A stretch of DNA of 64,000 nt. Origin: Bradyrhizobium sp. SZCCT0148 (GTDB lineage Bacteria > Pseudomonadota > Alphaproteobacteria > Rhizobiales > Xanthobacteraceae). Each line of letters begins with the position of its first letter. Positions within the stretch are counted from its first letter, which is position 1. The stretch lies in the NCBI RefSeq assembly GCF_018129985.1, contig NZ_JAFCKT010000004.1, positions 1 to 64,000 of the forward strand. Reading direction: 5' to 3'. This document shows, in pieces, positions 27,531-36,385 of the stretch. The notes below the pieces were generated by a model. The model was not told the origin of the DNA. It ran no database searches and saw only the letters and a program-made list of their open reading frames with translations. The position numbers and the translations under genes are program-made.

Positions 27531-28265
27531 ATGAGTGACAGCTTTTCTCTCACCCCCGGCTTTCATGCCGTCGTGGTCGGCGGTGCCGGCGACATCGGCG
27601 CCGCGATCAGCAACCAATTCTGCGATCTCGGGGCGACGGTGACCGCAACGGGCGTCAATGATTCCGATCTCGAACGCTCCCTGCTCAAGCCGCGCGCTGG
27701 GCTTGCGCTCACGACGCTCGATGTCACGAGCGATGAAGCCGTCGCGTCCCTCGCCGGGCGCCACCAACGCGTCGATGCGCTGATCAACTGCGCCGGCATC
27801 CTGGCGCGGGACAAGGAATTCGAGATCGAGACCTTCATAAAAGTACTCGACGTCAATCTCACGGGCACGTTCCGGACCTGCATGGCGTTCCGCTCGCAGC
27901 TGGCTAAGATGAACGGCTCAATCGTCAACATCGCCTCGATGAATGCGACCCTGGCACTGCCGCGGATCCCGGCCTATTGCGCCAGCAAAGGCGGCGTCGT
28001 GATGTTGACCAAGGCGCTCGCCCTGGCGTGGGCCGAAGACGGCATCCGCGTCAACGCCGTTGCGCCGGGTTATGTCGAAACCGCGATCAATGCCGCCGGC
28101 CGCGCCGACCGCGCCCATTACCAGCGTATCGCCGACCGCACCGCATTCAAGCGCTGGGGACAGCCCGAGGACATCGCCGGTGCCGTGGCCTTCCTCTGCA
28201 TGCCAGCCTCGCAATACGCCACCGGAACGGTGGTTGCGGTCGATGGCGGATTTCTGGCGGGGTAG
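27531..28265 (+). CDS. Short-chain dehydrogenase/reductase
   Basis: A 244-residue NAD(P)-dependent oxidoreductase with the GGAGDIG cofactor motif, NCAG, the catalytic Ser in NIASMN, YCASK (YxxxK) and the C-terminal [11 protein letters not shown]. It is co-transcribed with the LacI gene and thus part of the carbohydrate island. Together with the MDR dehydrogenase it could interconvert polyol and ketose or oxidise the aldehyde from the aldolase step; which is not determined. Confidence 0.9.
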   Translation: MSDSFSLTPGFHAVVVGGAGDIGAAISNQFCDLGATVTATGVNDSDLERSLLKPRAGLALTTLDVTSDEAVASLAGRHQRVDALINCAGILARDKEFEIETFIKVLDVNLTGTFRTCMAFRSQLAKMNGSIVNIASMNATLALPRIPAYCASKGGVVMLTKALALAWAEDGIRVNAVAPGYVETAINAAGRADRAHYQRIADRTAFKRWGQPEDIAGAVAFLCMPASQYATGTVVAVDGGFLAG

Positions 28266-28509
28266 TAGCGGCGGCGCGGCCGCGCCGATTGAGCTCAGCG
28301 GAAGTTTCCCTTGCACCGGCGCACAGCCGGCGTTGCCGATAAAGGCGATCGCGAACGCAGACAGCCTGATCCGTGTCGTGTCCTTGGTGGCAGCCAGATT
28401 GAGACAGCACAACGGCAGCACCGATCAGGTCGCTCGGCGCGCCGACCACCGGCCTACAGAGAGACCGGAAAATCACCCTCAAGAAGTAGAATTCAGCAAA
28501 GCGACAAGT

Positions 28510-29622
28510 TTAGCCACTCCTTGCCGGCAAGCTCGTCGGCTGCTGCGGCATGCCGGCGCGATCGACGAGCAGATCCGTGAGCCCCGCCCCCAGCCACATG
28601 CCGCCGAGCACGAGCCAGGCGGTGAGTGCAAAGACCGAGGCACCGGTCACGCCGGCGCCGACCGCGCAACCGCCGGCGAGCATCGCGCCGAATCCCATCA
28701 GCACCGCGCCGAACAGGTAGCGCCGCATGCCGAGCCCATCCGAAAATCCCTCGAGCTTCAGTTCGTGCGCCCGCGCAGCGGCGAGGAACGAGCCGAGAAA
28801 CACGCCGGGGACGATGCCGAGATCGAATCCGAGCCGGAGCTGCGCGCTGTTGAGCACCAGCATCAGCAACTCGGCCGACGGTCCGCTGAAGGTGAGGCTC
28901 TTCAACGTCACCGGCGCGAACGAAGCTTGCGACAGCTGGTAGGTGAACAGCCAGCCGGCGACGACGGCTGTTCCGGCCGCGAGCGCGGCAAGGATCAGCC
29001 GGCGCGGCAGCCGGCTGCGAAAGGCAAAGGACAGCCCCGCAATCAGCCACACCGCTCCGAAGGCAAGCTTCTCGGACGTGCCGGCACCGAACATCGCCAT
29101 GATGTCGCGCGACGGGCCGCCATCGACCAGCCACAGATTGGTTACCCATTCGCGCGCGGGCGACAGCAGGCCGCGATAGGAGGCCTGCGCGGTCACCGCG
29201 AACACCAGCCCCGACAATAATGCTCGCAGATTGCCATTGGCCGAGAGCACCAGCAGCCGGCTGGCGCAGCCGCGCGCCAGGATCATCCCGCAACCGAACA
29301 TGATGCCGCCGAGCAGCGCGCCGGAGATGCTGCCCTGCTGCGCGAGCTGACGCGCCTCCGATACGTCGAGCCAGCCGAGCGCGACCAAGCCTTGCGTGCC
29401 CACCAGCGCCGCAGCAAAGGCCAGGAGCCAGACCGCAAGGCGCGGCCCGCCCTCGCCGCGGGAGAATTCGACCGCCGCGGCACGGAGACAGAAGCGGCTG
29501 CGCTGGGCGAAGAACCCGAACAGGCCTCCAACCAGAAGGCCGCCGAGCCAAGACAGCCGGTCCTCACCCAAGAGATCAATGATCGGCGTCAGCACGTCCG
29601 CCTCGGCTGTTCCTGCGAGCAT
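28510..29622 (-). CDS. YeeE/YedE-family sulfur transporter (SoxT-like)
   Basis: A 370-residue membrane protein of the YeeE/YedE (TsuA) family, which transports thiosulfate or other reduced sulfur. Conserved cysteines are in QRSRFCLRAA, GCGMILARGCASR and MLAGGCAVGAG, the pattern thought to pass thiosulfate through the pore by S-H-S contacts. About ten hydrophobic spans are evident. It is the distal gene of the leftward sox operon, 70 bp after a DsrE-like gene, and is a paralogue of the gene at 40496 on the other edge of the locus. Confidence 0.85.
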   Translation of the reverse strand: MLAGTAEADVLTPIIDLLGEDRLSWLGGLLVGGLFGFFAQRSRFCLRAAAVEFSRGEGGPRLAVWLLAFAAALVGTQGLVALGWLDVSEARQLAQQGSISGALLGGIMFGCGMILARGCASRLLVLSANGNLRALLSGLVFAVTAQASYRGLLSPAREWVTNLWLVDGGPSRDIMAMFGAGTSEKLAFGAVWLIAGLSFAFRSRLPRRLILAALAAGTAVVAGWLFTYQLSQASFAPVTLKSLTFSGPSAELLMLVLNSAQLRLGFDLGIVPGVFLGSFLAAARAHELKLEGFSDGLGMRRYLFGAVLMGFGAMLAGGCAVGAGVTGASVFALTAWLVLGGMWLGAGLTDLLVDRAGMPQQPTSLPARSG

Positions 29623-29692
29623 GCAATTCTAGCGATCGGGCCATCGCGTCCCATGAGCCAGATCAAAGCTCGACACCGCAGGATGCCGGGCC

Positions 29693-30136
29693 TCATGGCC
29701 GCAGATAGGCATATCCCTGCTGCTGCAACTCGGCGAGCCGCACCACGCCGCCCTTCTCGGCCACCACAAAGCCGGGCGTGAGGTCGTCCAGCTTGACGCC
29801 CTGCGCCTTCATCGTGTTGGCGCAGGCGTCGAAACCAACGCCGGCGTCGACGAGCTTCGTCATCATCGCAACGGTGTGATCCTGTGCCGCGAGCGCGTGG
29901 AAGGCGCGCAGCGCCGGCCCGTGCACCACCAGCCTGATATCGGCCTTCCCAGGTCCGCCGACGCCGTCGACATGGTTTTGCAGATTGCCCAGAACGAAGA
30001 CGACACGATCGGCATCGGCGAGATGATAGACGACGCGCTGTCGTGCGGACGCGTCCGTCGCCGCGGACGCCTGGCGCACTGCGAAGGCACCAAATAGTCC
30101 GGCAAGGCCCACGCGAAGCATGGATCGACGCTGCAT
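29693..30136 (-). CDS. Exported DsrE-like protein 1
   Basis: A 147-residue protein with an N-terminal RRSMLRVGLAGLF export signal and a DsrE/TusD-like alpha/beta domain. A cysteine at about residue 105 (FDACANTMK) is where DsrE proteins carry their sulfur-relay cysteine. AGGAGG precedes the ATG. The gene lies in the distal sox operon, 10 bp after an alpha/beta hydrolase. Typical DsrE proteins are cytoplasmic; an exported form would act on periplasmic sulfane sulfur. The substrate is not known. Confidence 0.75.
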   Translation of the reverse strand: MQRRSMLRVGLAGLFGAFAVRQASAATDASARQRVVYHLADADRVVFVLGNLQNHVDGVGGPGKADIRLVVHGPALRAFHALAAQDHTVAMMTKLVDAGVGFDACANTMKAQGVKLDDLTPGFVVAEKGGVVRLAELQQQGYAYLRP

Positions 30137-30146
30137 CGTCCCCCTC

Positions 30147-31052
30147 CTATCGTGTCTGCTTGATGAATTCGGCGATGCGGTCGGCGACGTCTTCCGCGAA
30201 CAGGTCGCGAAAGAAATGATCGGCATCCTCGATCGTGTCGAGCTGCACCCTGCCCCCGCTCGAACCGGCAAGCGAGGTGAAGGAGGCCGCCACGTCGGGC
30301 ACGACGGTATCCTTGGTCGCGGCGAGCACCAGCACCGGCAGCTTAACGCGTGCCACGAGCGCGGCCGTATCCTGGCCGGGGTCGGCGCCGTAGAACGACG
30401 CAAGGGCCCGCGCGGTGACAACGGCATTGCGACAATAGATGAAGCCGGGGACGTCCATCCACTCCCCGCCGTGACCCGCCGCAACCGATTTCGTCGCCAG
30501 CTCCAGAAACGGTTCGAGCGGCTTGCCGTAGGTCGCGGCGTAGGAGGCGCGCAGATCGGCCTCGGCTTTTGCGGTCACCGGCGCCAGCAGCACCGCACCC
30601 GCCACCGGCGGGGCTTCGCCGACTGCGAGATACCGCGCGACCTGGTTGCCGCCGCGCGAATGGCCGAACGCGAAGACAAGCCGGGACAGGCCCTTCGCCC
30701 GCGCCACCCAGGCGCCGATCTCGGCAACGGCGTCCCCGACGACATAGTCATGCCGCGCGGCGCAATCATACATGCCCTTGCGGCGATCGAGCCCGAGCGA
30801 CAGCGTATGAGCGAGCGAAGCGATGCCGCGCTGATCCAGCGCGTTGGCAACGCCCTGGATGACCTCCATGTCCTTGTGCGCGAGCGTGCCATGGGTCATC
30901 ACGACGAGCGGCGTGTCCGGTGTCATCGTGGCGGGCGTGCGCAGCGTTGCGAGTGTGGTGCGGCCGTCGATCGACAGCTCGAGCTCCTGCTCGGCCGCAT
31001 ATCCGGTCCCTGCGAACGCAAGCAAGATGGCCAGTCCCAGCAACCATCGCAT
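30147..31052 (-). CDS. Exported alpha/beta hydrolase
   Basis: A 301-residue hydrolase with a cleavable Sec signal (ends GTGYAAE). The nucleophile elbow is GHSRGG, the acid is in ATKDTVVPD and the histidine in DADHFF, so the triad is complete. It lies between two DsrE-like genes in the sox operon. No sox pathway step is known to need such a hydrolase; it may release sulfur compounds from an organic thioester or act on an unrelated ester. Confidence 0.8.
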   Translation of the reverse strand: MRWLLGLAILLAFAGTGYAAEQELELSIDGRTTLATLRTPATMTPDTPLVVMTHGTLAHKDMEVIQGVANALDQRGIASLAHTLSLGLDRRKGMYDCAARHDYVVGDAVAEIGAWVARAKGLSRLVFAFGHSRGGNQVARYLAVGEAPPVAGAVLLAPVTAKAEADLRASYAATYGKPLEPFLELATKSVAAGHGGEWMDVPGFIYCRNAVVTARALASFYGADPGQDTAALVARVKLPVLVLAATKDTVVPDVAASFTSLAGSSGGRVQLDTIEDADHFFRDLFAEDVADRIAEFIKQTR

Positions 31053-31066
31053 CGTCGGCTCTCTCC

Positions 31067-31531
31067 CTATGGCCGGACCATCGTCCAGTTCTTCTCCGCC
31101 AAATCCATCAGCGCGGCAACCCCGACCTGTGTCACGCTGACGCCCTCGATCAGCGCCGGCCGCCTATCTTCCTTCGCCGCGAGCGTCTCCAGCGTATTGC
31201 CGCAGGCGATGAAGCTCATATTGGGCATCGATTTCAGGAAATTCACCAGCCGCTCCTTCACCGGCGAGCGGTCGGCCGGCAGCATGTCGACGCCGCCGTT
31301 GAAGGCAACGACCACGATTTCGACGTCCTCGCCTTGCCCGGAATAATGCCGCGAGACGTTGGCGGCGACATCGAGAACGGCACGCATCTTGACAGGGTCG
31401 TCGTCGCTGATCTGCAACGCGAGCCGATGAGGTTCCGCCGCCCGGGCCAAAGCCGGATGGAAGCTGACGAAAAGGCCGGCCGCGAGAGCCGCATGCAGCA
31501 GCGCGCGGCGGCTCGCCCGGCCGTCTCTCAC
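31067..31531 (-). CDS. Exported DsrE-like protein 2
   Basis: A 154-residue protein with a Tat-like signal (ASRRALLHAALAAGLF) and a DsrE-like fold. The candidate sulfur-relay cysteine is Cys110 (SFIACGNTL). It starts at a GTG overlapping the soxD stop (GTGA), so it is translationally coupled to soxD. It resembles the other DsrE-like protein of the operon, with divergence suggesting an old duplication or two separate subunits. Confidence 0.75.
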   Translation of the reverse strand: MRDGRASRRALLHAALAAGLFVSFHPALARAAEPHRLALQISDDDPVKMRAVLDVAANVSRHYSGQGEDVEIVVVAFNGGVDMLPADRSPVKERLVNFLKSMPNMSFIACGNTLETLAAKEDRRPALIEGVSVTQVGVAALMDLAEKNWTMVRP

Positions 31532-32220
31532 TCCACGCCCCGCGACTTCTTCTCTTTGCCGTCCTCGGGCGTCACGTCGATGGCGGCCGCGCGCCCGGTG
31601 ATCTTCACCGGAGCGATGCAGTCCTTCATGCAGGGGTCCTTTTGCCAGAACGACTTCTCGCTGGTGGCACGGTCGTCCATCACGAAGCCCTGCTCGTTCG
31701 GCATCTTGATCGCGGCAAGGGTCTTTTTATTCAGCTCGAAGTTCTGGTCGGTGACGACGTCGTTCAGATACAGGACGTAAGCGACGAGCGCGTAATATTC
31801 ATCGACCGACAACGAACCCGTGTTGCCATAGGGCATGGCGTGCCTGACGTAGTCGAACACGGTGGACGCGTAAGGCCAGTACGAGCCCACGGTCTTGACC
31901 GGATTGTCCGAGGTCAGCGAGCCCTTGCCGCCGGCCAGCACCGGCCAGCGGCCGTTGCCCTCGCCGAACTCACCATGGCAGGACGAGCAATTGTCCATAA
32001 ACAGTTTTTCGCCCTGCGCGACCGTGCCCTTGCCTTCCGGCAGACCCTGGCCGTCGGGACGCACGTCGATGTCCCAGCCGCGGATCTCGTCCGCGGTCGG
32101 CGCGCGGCCGATGTGATAGCGGGGTCCGCCCTTCGCGTCACCCTTCTGCTGCGAAAACGCCGGCGCGCTCAGCGCGCAGGCCGTCAGCACGACGGCGATG
32201 AGTTTAAGCGACTTCGACAT
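31528..32220 (-). CDS. soxD: SoxD-like cytochrome c subunit of sulfane dehydrogenase
   Basis: A 230-residue periplasmic c-type cytochrome. A Sec signal ends near APAFSQ, and the only CxxCH is CSSCH at about 78-82. It accepts electrons from the molybdenum subunit SoxC. Its start lies inside the soxC coding end (17-bp overlap), with GAGG six bases upstream. Characterised Paracoccus SoxD is a longer, diheme protein; here the second heme motif is missing and the C terminus ends in a CMKDC-containing tail, so it is a short, monoheme form. Confidence 0.85.
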   Translation of the reverse strand: MSKSLKLIAVVLTACALSAPAFSQQKGDAKGGPRYHIGRAPTADEIRGWDIDVRPDGQGLPEGKGTVAQGEKLFMDNCSSCHGEFGEGNGRWPVLAGGKGSLTSDNPVKTVGSYWPYASTVFDYVRHAMPYGNTGSLSVDEYYALVAYVLYLNDVVTDQNFELNKKTLAAIKMPNEQGFVMDDRATSEKSFWQKDPCMKDCIAPVKITGRAAAIDVTPEDGKEKKSRGVE

Positions 32221-33466
32221 TCTCGACCTCACCATTGGCCTGCACGTGCCAGGTCTGGATGCCGTTGTTGTGATAGATGGAATTGACGCCGCGGATCTTG
32301 CGCAGCTCCGCCTTGCTCGGCTGCACGTAGCCGGTTTCGTCCTGCACGCGTGATTGCAGCAACAGCGGCTCGCCGTTCCAGTCGAACTCGTAGTAGAAGC
32401 GCGTCAGCGCCTTGTCGAGGACAGGCCCGTCGAGCCGTGCCGGCCACCAATTGCGACCGCCGTCCAGCGAGACGTCCACGCGCTTGACCTTGCCGTTGCC
32501 GCTCCAGGCAAGACCCGAGACGATGGTGAAGCCTTTGCCGTGACGGATTGGCGCCTGCGGGCTCGGGCTCGTGATCACGGACTTGGCGTCCATCGACCAG
32601 GTGAAGCGCCGCGCCTTGCCGTTCGGCATGAGGTCCGTGTACTTCGACGTCTCCTCACGGGTATGCCAGGGCTGGTCGCCGACCTTGATGCGGCGCAGCC
32701 ACTTGACCCAGAGATTGCCCTGCCAGCCGGGCACCACGAGCCGCATCGGATAGCCCTGCTCGGGATAGAGCGCTTCGCCATTCATCTTGTAGGCGATGAT
32801 GCAGTCGTCGAGCGCCTTCTCGATCGGCAGGCTGCGATCCATCGCGGCCGCATCGGCGCCTTCGACCAGCAGCCACTTGCCGTTGGTCTTGACGCCGGCC
32901 TCTTCCAGCAAGGTGCGCAGCGAGACGCCGGTATACTGCACGCAGTGGATCATGCCGTGAGTGAACTGGCAGCCATTGAGCTGGGCGCCGCGCCATTCCA
33001 TGCCGGAATTCGCAGCGCATTCCATGAAGTGGATGCGATTGACGCGTGGATAACGCTTCAGTTCTTCCAGCGTGAGGATGAGCGGACGTTCGACCAGCCC
33101 GTGGATCATCAGGCGGTGATCGGCCGGATCGACCTCGGCGATGCCGCCGTGATGGCGCTCGAAGCAGAGGCCGTTCGGAGTGATGATGCCTTCGAGTTCG
33201 TGCAATGGCGTGAAGCTCACCGAGGATTCGCGCGAGGCGGTCAGCCATTCGACGTCGCGCCGCACGACATCCTTCTCGAATTTCGACGGCTTGCCATAGG
33301 GGCGGACGGCGACGCCCTCGCCGAGCGACTTCGTCCACTCGGGCACGTTGGGCGGCTGGTTGGCGGGATTTCCGCCGGCCGTTGCCGGTCTTGCCAGCAT
33401 CGCGGCCGCGACGCCGGCGCCAGCGGTCAGGAAGCTGCGACGGGATTGGCTGTCTGTCTTCGACAT
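32204..33466 (-). CDS. soxC: SoxC, molybdopterin subunit of sulfane dehydrogenase
   Basis: A 420-residue periplasmic sulfite-oxidase-family protein. A Tat signal (QSRRSFLTAG) fits its molybdenum cofactor. The metal-ligand cysteine is in HFMECAANSG (about Cys150). The C-terminal dimerisation domain follows from about 300. SoxCD removes six electrons from the sulfane sulfur bound to SoxY, so thiosulfate can be oxidised fully to sulfate without sulfur globules. It lies 6 bp after soxB. Confidence 0.93.
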   Translation of the reverse strand: MSKTDSQSRRSFLTAGAGVAAAMLARPATAGGNPANQPPNVPEWTKSLGEGVAVRPYGKPSKFEKDVVRRDVEWLTASRESSVSFTPLHELEGIITPNGLCFERHHGGIAEVDPADHRLMIHGLVERPLILTLEELKRYPRVNRIHFMECAANSGMEWRGAQLNGCQFTHGMIHCVQYTGVSLRTLLEEAGVKTNGKWLLVEGADAAAMDRSLPIEKALDDCIIAYKMNGEALYPEQGYPMRLVVPGWQGNLWVKWLRRIKVGDQPWHTREETSKYTDLMPNGKARRFTWSMDAKSVITSPSPQAPIRHGKGFTIVSGLAWSGNGKVKRVDVSLDGGRNWWPARLDGPVLDKALTRFYYEFDWNGEPLLLQSRVQDETGYVQPSKAELRKIRGVNSIYHNNGIQTWHVQANGEVENVEVA

Positions 33467-33472
33467 CGCTTC

Positions 33473-35164
33473 TTACGCTCCGGTAACTTTGACGGCCCTG
33501 TTGGGCTCGAGCCGAACGGTCTTCTCTCGCGTCAGGTAGTTCGCGACGACGTCCCAGATCGGCGGCCCTTCGGTGCCTTCGTTGACGCTGGCCCAGCCGG
33601 CAACCTGGTATTCCCTGCCGGGATCGATCGGCATGCCGGTCTTGAGAACCTGCATGTCGGAGATGCGCTGCCCCTGCGGCTTGGTGACGTCGATCGCGTA
33701 AGACAGTCCGCCGATCCGCACCATGTCGCCACCCTGCTGGTAGTAGGGATCGATGTTGAAGAGATTGTCGGCGACGTCCTCGATGATCTCCTTCAGACGC
33801 GCGCCCGTCATGCCCATGCGGTAGACCGCAGGATAGGTGATCGCGGTCGCGTTTGTGACATCCTCGAAGGTGATGTCTTGCCCCGGCAGCACGCTGGTGC
33901 CCCAGCGGAAGCCTGGCGACAGCGCGATCTCGGCGTCACGCTCCTGCATCAGCGCCTGGCAGATCAGGTCATCAAACGTGCCGTTAAAATTGCCGCGCCG
34001 ATAGAGCAGCGAATCGGTTTTGCCCAGCACCTTGGTGAGGTCGGACACGAAGGGCTTGCGCACCTCGGCGATCTTCGCCGCCATCTCGGCGTCCGCACTG
34101 ATCACATCTGAGAACAGCGGAATCAGCTTGTAGCGAAACGCCTTGACCTCGCCGTCGCGGACGTCGAGATCAAGTCGCGAGACGAACTTGCCTGAGGACC
34201 CAGATGCGATCAGCAGGGTCTTGCCGACCTTCACTGCCTCGGGCAGCGCGTCATGGGTATGTCCGGTCAGAATGACGTCGATGCCCTTGACGCGGCTTGC
34301 GAGCTTGCGATCGACGTCGAAGCCATTGTGGGACAGCAACACGACCAGTTGCGCACCGCCCTTACGCGCCTTGTCGACCTGGGCCTGGACGTCCTCTTCG
34401 CGCACCCCGAACGACCAGTTCGGGATCATCCAGCGCGGATTGGCGACTGGCGTATAGGGAAAGGCCTGGCCGAGCACCGCAATCTTGACGCCGCCGCGCT
34501 CGATCATGGTGGAGGCGTCGAAGGCCGCCTCGTTCCACTCGGTGTCGCGGATGTTGAGGCCGAGGAAGGGAAAGCCGAGCCCGTCGATCGCCTGCTTGAC
34601 GCGCTCGGTGCCATAGGTGAACTCCCAATGGCCCGTCATGGCATCGGGCTTGAGCAGGGCCATGCAGTCGATCATGTCCTGTCCGCGGGTCTTCAGCGAG
34701 GACCAAGAGCCCTGCCAGGTGTCGCCGCCGTCGAGCAGTGCGACCTTGTCGCCGCGCTCGGCGCGGATCGCCTTGATCGCGGTCGCGGCCCGGTCGAGAC
34801 CGCCGATACGGCCGTAGCTCTTGGCAAGCGCCTCGAAATCTTCCGAGGTCAGCGCATAGGCCGCGGACGAGCCGGGCGCGATGCCGAAACGGGCGAGAAA
34901 TTCCTTGCCGGTGACGTGCGGCGGAAGGCCCTTGGCCTCGCCGACGCCGAGATTGGTCGAGGGCTCACGGAAATAGAGCGGCATCAGCTGGCCGTGGATA
35001 TCGGTCACGTGCACCAGCGTGACGTTGCCGAGTGGCTCGAACGCCAACAATTCCTTCTCGGTCAGGCGCTGCTGGGCGACGGCCCGGGTCAAGCCGGGGC
35101 CGACACCGGTCGAGAGTGCCGCCGTTGCCGCCGCAACCTGAATGAACTCTCGCCGAGAGATCAT
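33473..35164 (-). CDS. soxB: SoxB thiosulfohydrolase
   Basis: A 563-residue periplasmic dimanganese hydrolase that frees sulfate from SoxY-bound sulfone. A Tat signal (ISRREFIQVAAA) starts the protein. The metallophosphatase motifs are VTDIHGQ, LLDGGDTWQGS, TGHWEF, SHNGFD and TGHTHD, and the 5'-nucleotidase C-terminal domain follows. ATG 35164 has GGAG at eight bases; a TTG two codons upstream is too close. It follows soxA by 27 bp. Confidence 0.95.
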   Translation of the reverse strand: MISRREFIQVAAATAALSTGVGPGLTRAVAQQRLTEKELLAFEPLGNVTLVHVTDIHGQLMPLYFREPSTNLGVGEAKGLPPHVTGKEFLARFGIAPGSSAAYALTSEDFEALAKSYGRIGGLDRAATAIKAIRAERGDKVALLDGGDTWQGSWSSLKTRGQDMIDCMALLKPDAMTGHWEFTYGTERVKQAIDGLGFPFLGLNIRDTEWNEAAFDASTMIERGGVKIAVLGQAFPYTPVANPRWMIPNWSFGVREEDVQAQVDKARKGGAQLVVLLSHNGFDVDRKLASRVKGIDVILTGHTHDALPEAVKVGKTLLIASGSSGKFVSRLDLDVRDGEVKAFRYKLIPLFSDVISADAEMAAKIAEVRKPFVSDLTKVLGKTDSLLYRRGNFNGTFDDLICQALMQERDAEIALSPGFRWGTSVLPGQDITFEDVTNATAITYPAVYRMGMTGARLKEIIEDVADNLFNIDPYYQQGGDMVRIGGLSYAIDVTKPQGQRISDMQVLKTGMPIDPGREYQVAGWASVNEGTEGPPIWDVVANYLTREKTVRLEPNRAVKVTGA

Positions 35165-35191
35165 GCGCAATGCTCCTGCAAATTCATCGTT

Positions 35192-36013
35192 TCAGTTGCG
35201 CACCGACGGCGTCTCGACGGGCAAGCCGATGCCGCGCCAGGCGACATAAAGCTCGAGCGCAAGGAACTCGTCCGAGAGCGGCTTGAACGGCTCGGCGCGC
35301 ACGTCGAACATGCAGCCTTCGAACCGCTCATGCAGCGGCACCAGGCGCTGGTCGCGCAGCCGATAGGTCGGGAAGCCGTTGGTCTGGCCCTGACTCAGGA
35401 AGTCCGCGCGCATGAACTTGCCGTTGTTGCGTTCGTGGCACGACGCGCAGGCGAGATCGAGCTGTCCATAGCGCGTATAGTAGGTCTGCTTGCCGCGCTC
35501 GAACCACGGCGACATCGGCCCGTCGGTCTTCACCGCCACCGGCATGCCGTGCGACTGATATCGCACGAAAGTGGTCATGTCGGTCAGCTCCCTGGATTTG
35601 AATTTCCAGGGCTCCGCCTTCATGTGCTCGCTGCGGCAGATGTTGATGCGCTGCTCGAGATTGACCGGCTTCGCGAGCTTGTCGTCCCATTTCGGCATCG
35701 CCGCGCCGACGCCCTTCATGCTGGTCTCGGCCTCGCCGTGGCAGCTCATGCAGGACTTGCCTTCGCTTCCCTCGACCTTCTTCCAGGCATCCGCCGCGCG
35801 CTCCACCGCGAGGAAGCCCGGGTTCTCCAGGTCGTCGTCCTGAAGGGCCCGCGTTTCCTTGCTGCGGAACTGGTACCCGGAGATGATGGTCTTGAAGACG
35901 TGGCCGGGAGGCGCCGGGATGCCCTTGCGTTCGGGCTCCTCCGCGGATGCACACGTCGCCACCGATGCCGCCGCGGCGATCGCGACAGCTAGTCTTATAT
36001 AGCGCGACAGCAT
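35192..36013 (-). CDS. soxA: SoxA, diheme cytochrome c subunit of L-cysteine S-thiosulfotransferase
   Basis: A 273-residue periplasmic cytochrome. Both CxxCH motifs are kept: CMSCH at 88-92 and CASCH at 189-193, and the catalytic heme-ligand cysteine, modified to persulfide in studied SoxA, is in FEGCMFD (Cys234). SoxAX couples thiosulfate to the SoxY cysteine. Some SoxA have lost the first heme; this one has not. A Sec signal ends near CASAEE. GGAGAGGGTGG lies before the ATG. Confidence 0.95.
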   Translation of the reverse strand: MLSRYIRLAVAIAAAASVATCASAEEPERKGIPAPPGHVFKTIISGYQFRSKETRALQDDDLENPGFLAVERAADAWKKVEGSEGKSCMSCHGEAETSMKGVGAAMPKWDDKLAKPVNLEQRINICRSEHMKAEPWKFKSRELTDMTTFVRYQSHGMPVAVKTDGPMSPWFERGKQTYYTRYGQLDLACASCHERNNGKFMRADFLSQGQTNGFPTYRLRDQRLVPLHERFEGCMFDVRAEPFKPLSDEFLALELYVAWRGIGLPVETPSVRN

Positions 36014-36041
36014 CCACCCTCTCCCTCGAAGCGCTGTGGCA

Positions 36042-36368
36042 TTACGCCTTGAGCGCGATCTTCTCTTCGGCCGTGATCACCGAGCCGTCGTCGTCGGTCC
36101 AGGCGAACTTGAACGTCCCGGCTTCGTCGATCCTGGCGTCGAATTGGATGTAGGGGTTGGCCGAGATCGCGGGCTCCAGCACGCAGCTGAAGACTGGCTT
36201 GCCGTTGAACTCGCAGGTGAACTTGTTGATGATCTTGCGCGGTATCGGCTTGCCCTGCGCGTCCTTGCGCTGGCCCGACTCCATGACATGCGAGACCAGG
36301 GTCTTGATCTGGATGATTTCGCCCTTGGTCGCTTCCTTGGGAAGCTTGAGGCGCGGTTTCTCTGCCAT
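36042..36368 (-). CDS. soxZ: SoxZ, carrier-complex subunit
   Basis: A 108-residue immunoglobulin-like protein that forms the SoxYZ sulfur carrier. The sequence (KLPKEATKGEIIQIKTLVSH at the start, then RKIINKFTCEFNG) is typical SoxZ. It has no signal peptide of its own and is exported with SoxY in known systems. AGGAG precedes the ATG at 36368; the frame stays open upstream but shadows soxY. Confidence 0.93.
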   Translation of the reverse strand: MAEKPRLKLPKEATKGEIIQIKTLVSHVMESGQRKDAQGKPIPRKIINKFTCEFNGKPVFSCVLEPAISANPYIQFDARIDEAGTFKFAWTDDDGSVITAEEKIALKA

Positions 36369-36385
36369 CGTCCGTCTCCTTGAGC

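Noticed and set aside
32354..34111. A 585-codon open frame antisense to soxC and soxB
   Set aside because: It crosses two certain sox genes, has no recognisable domain and has shadow-like composition.
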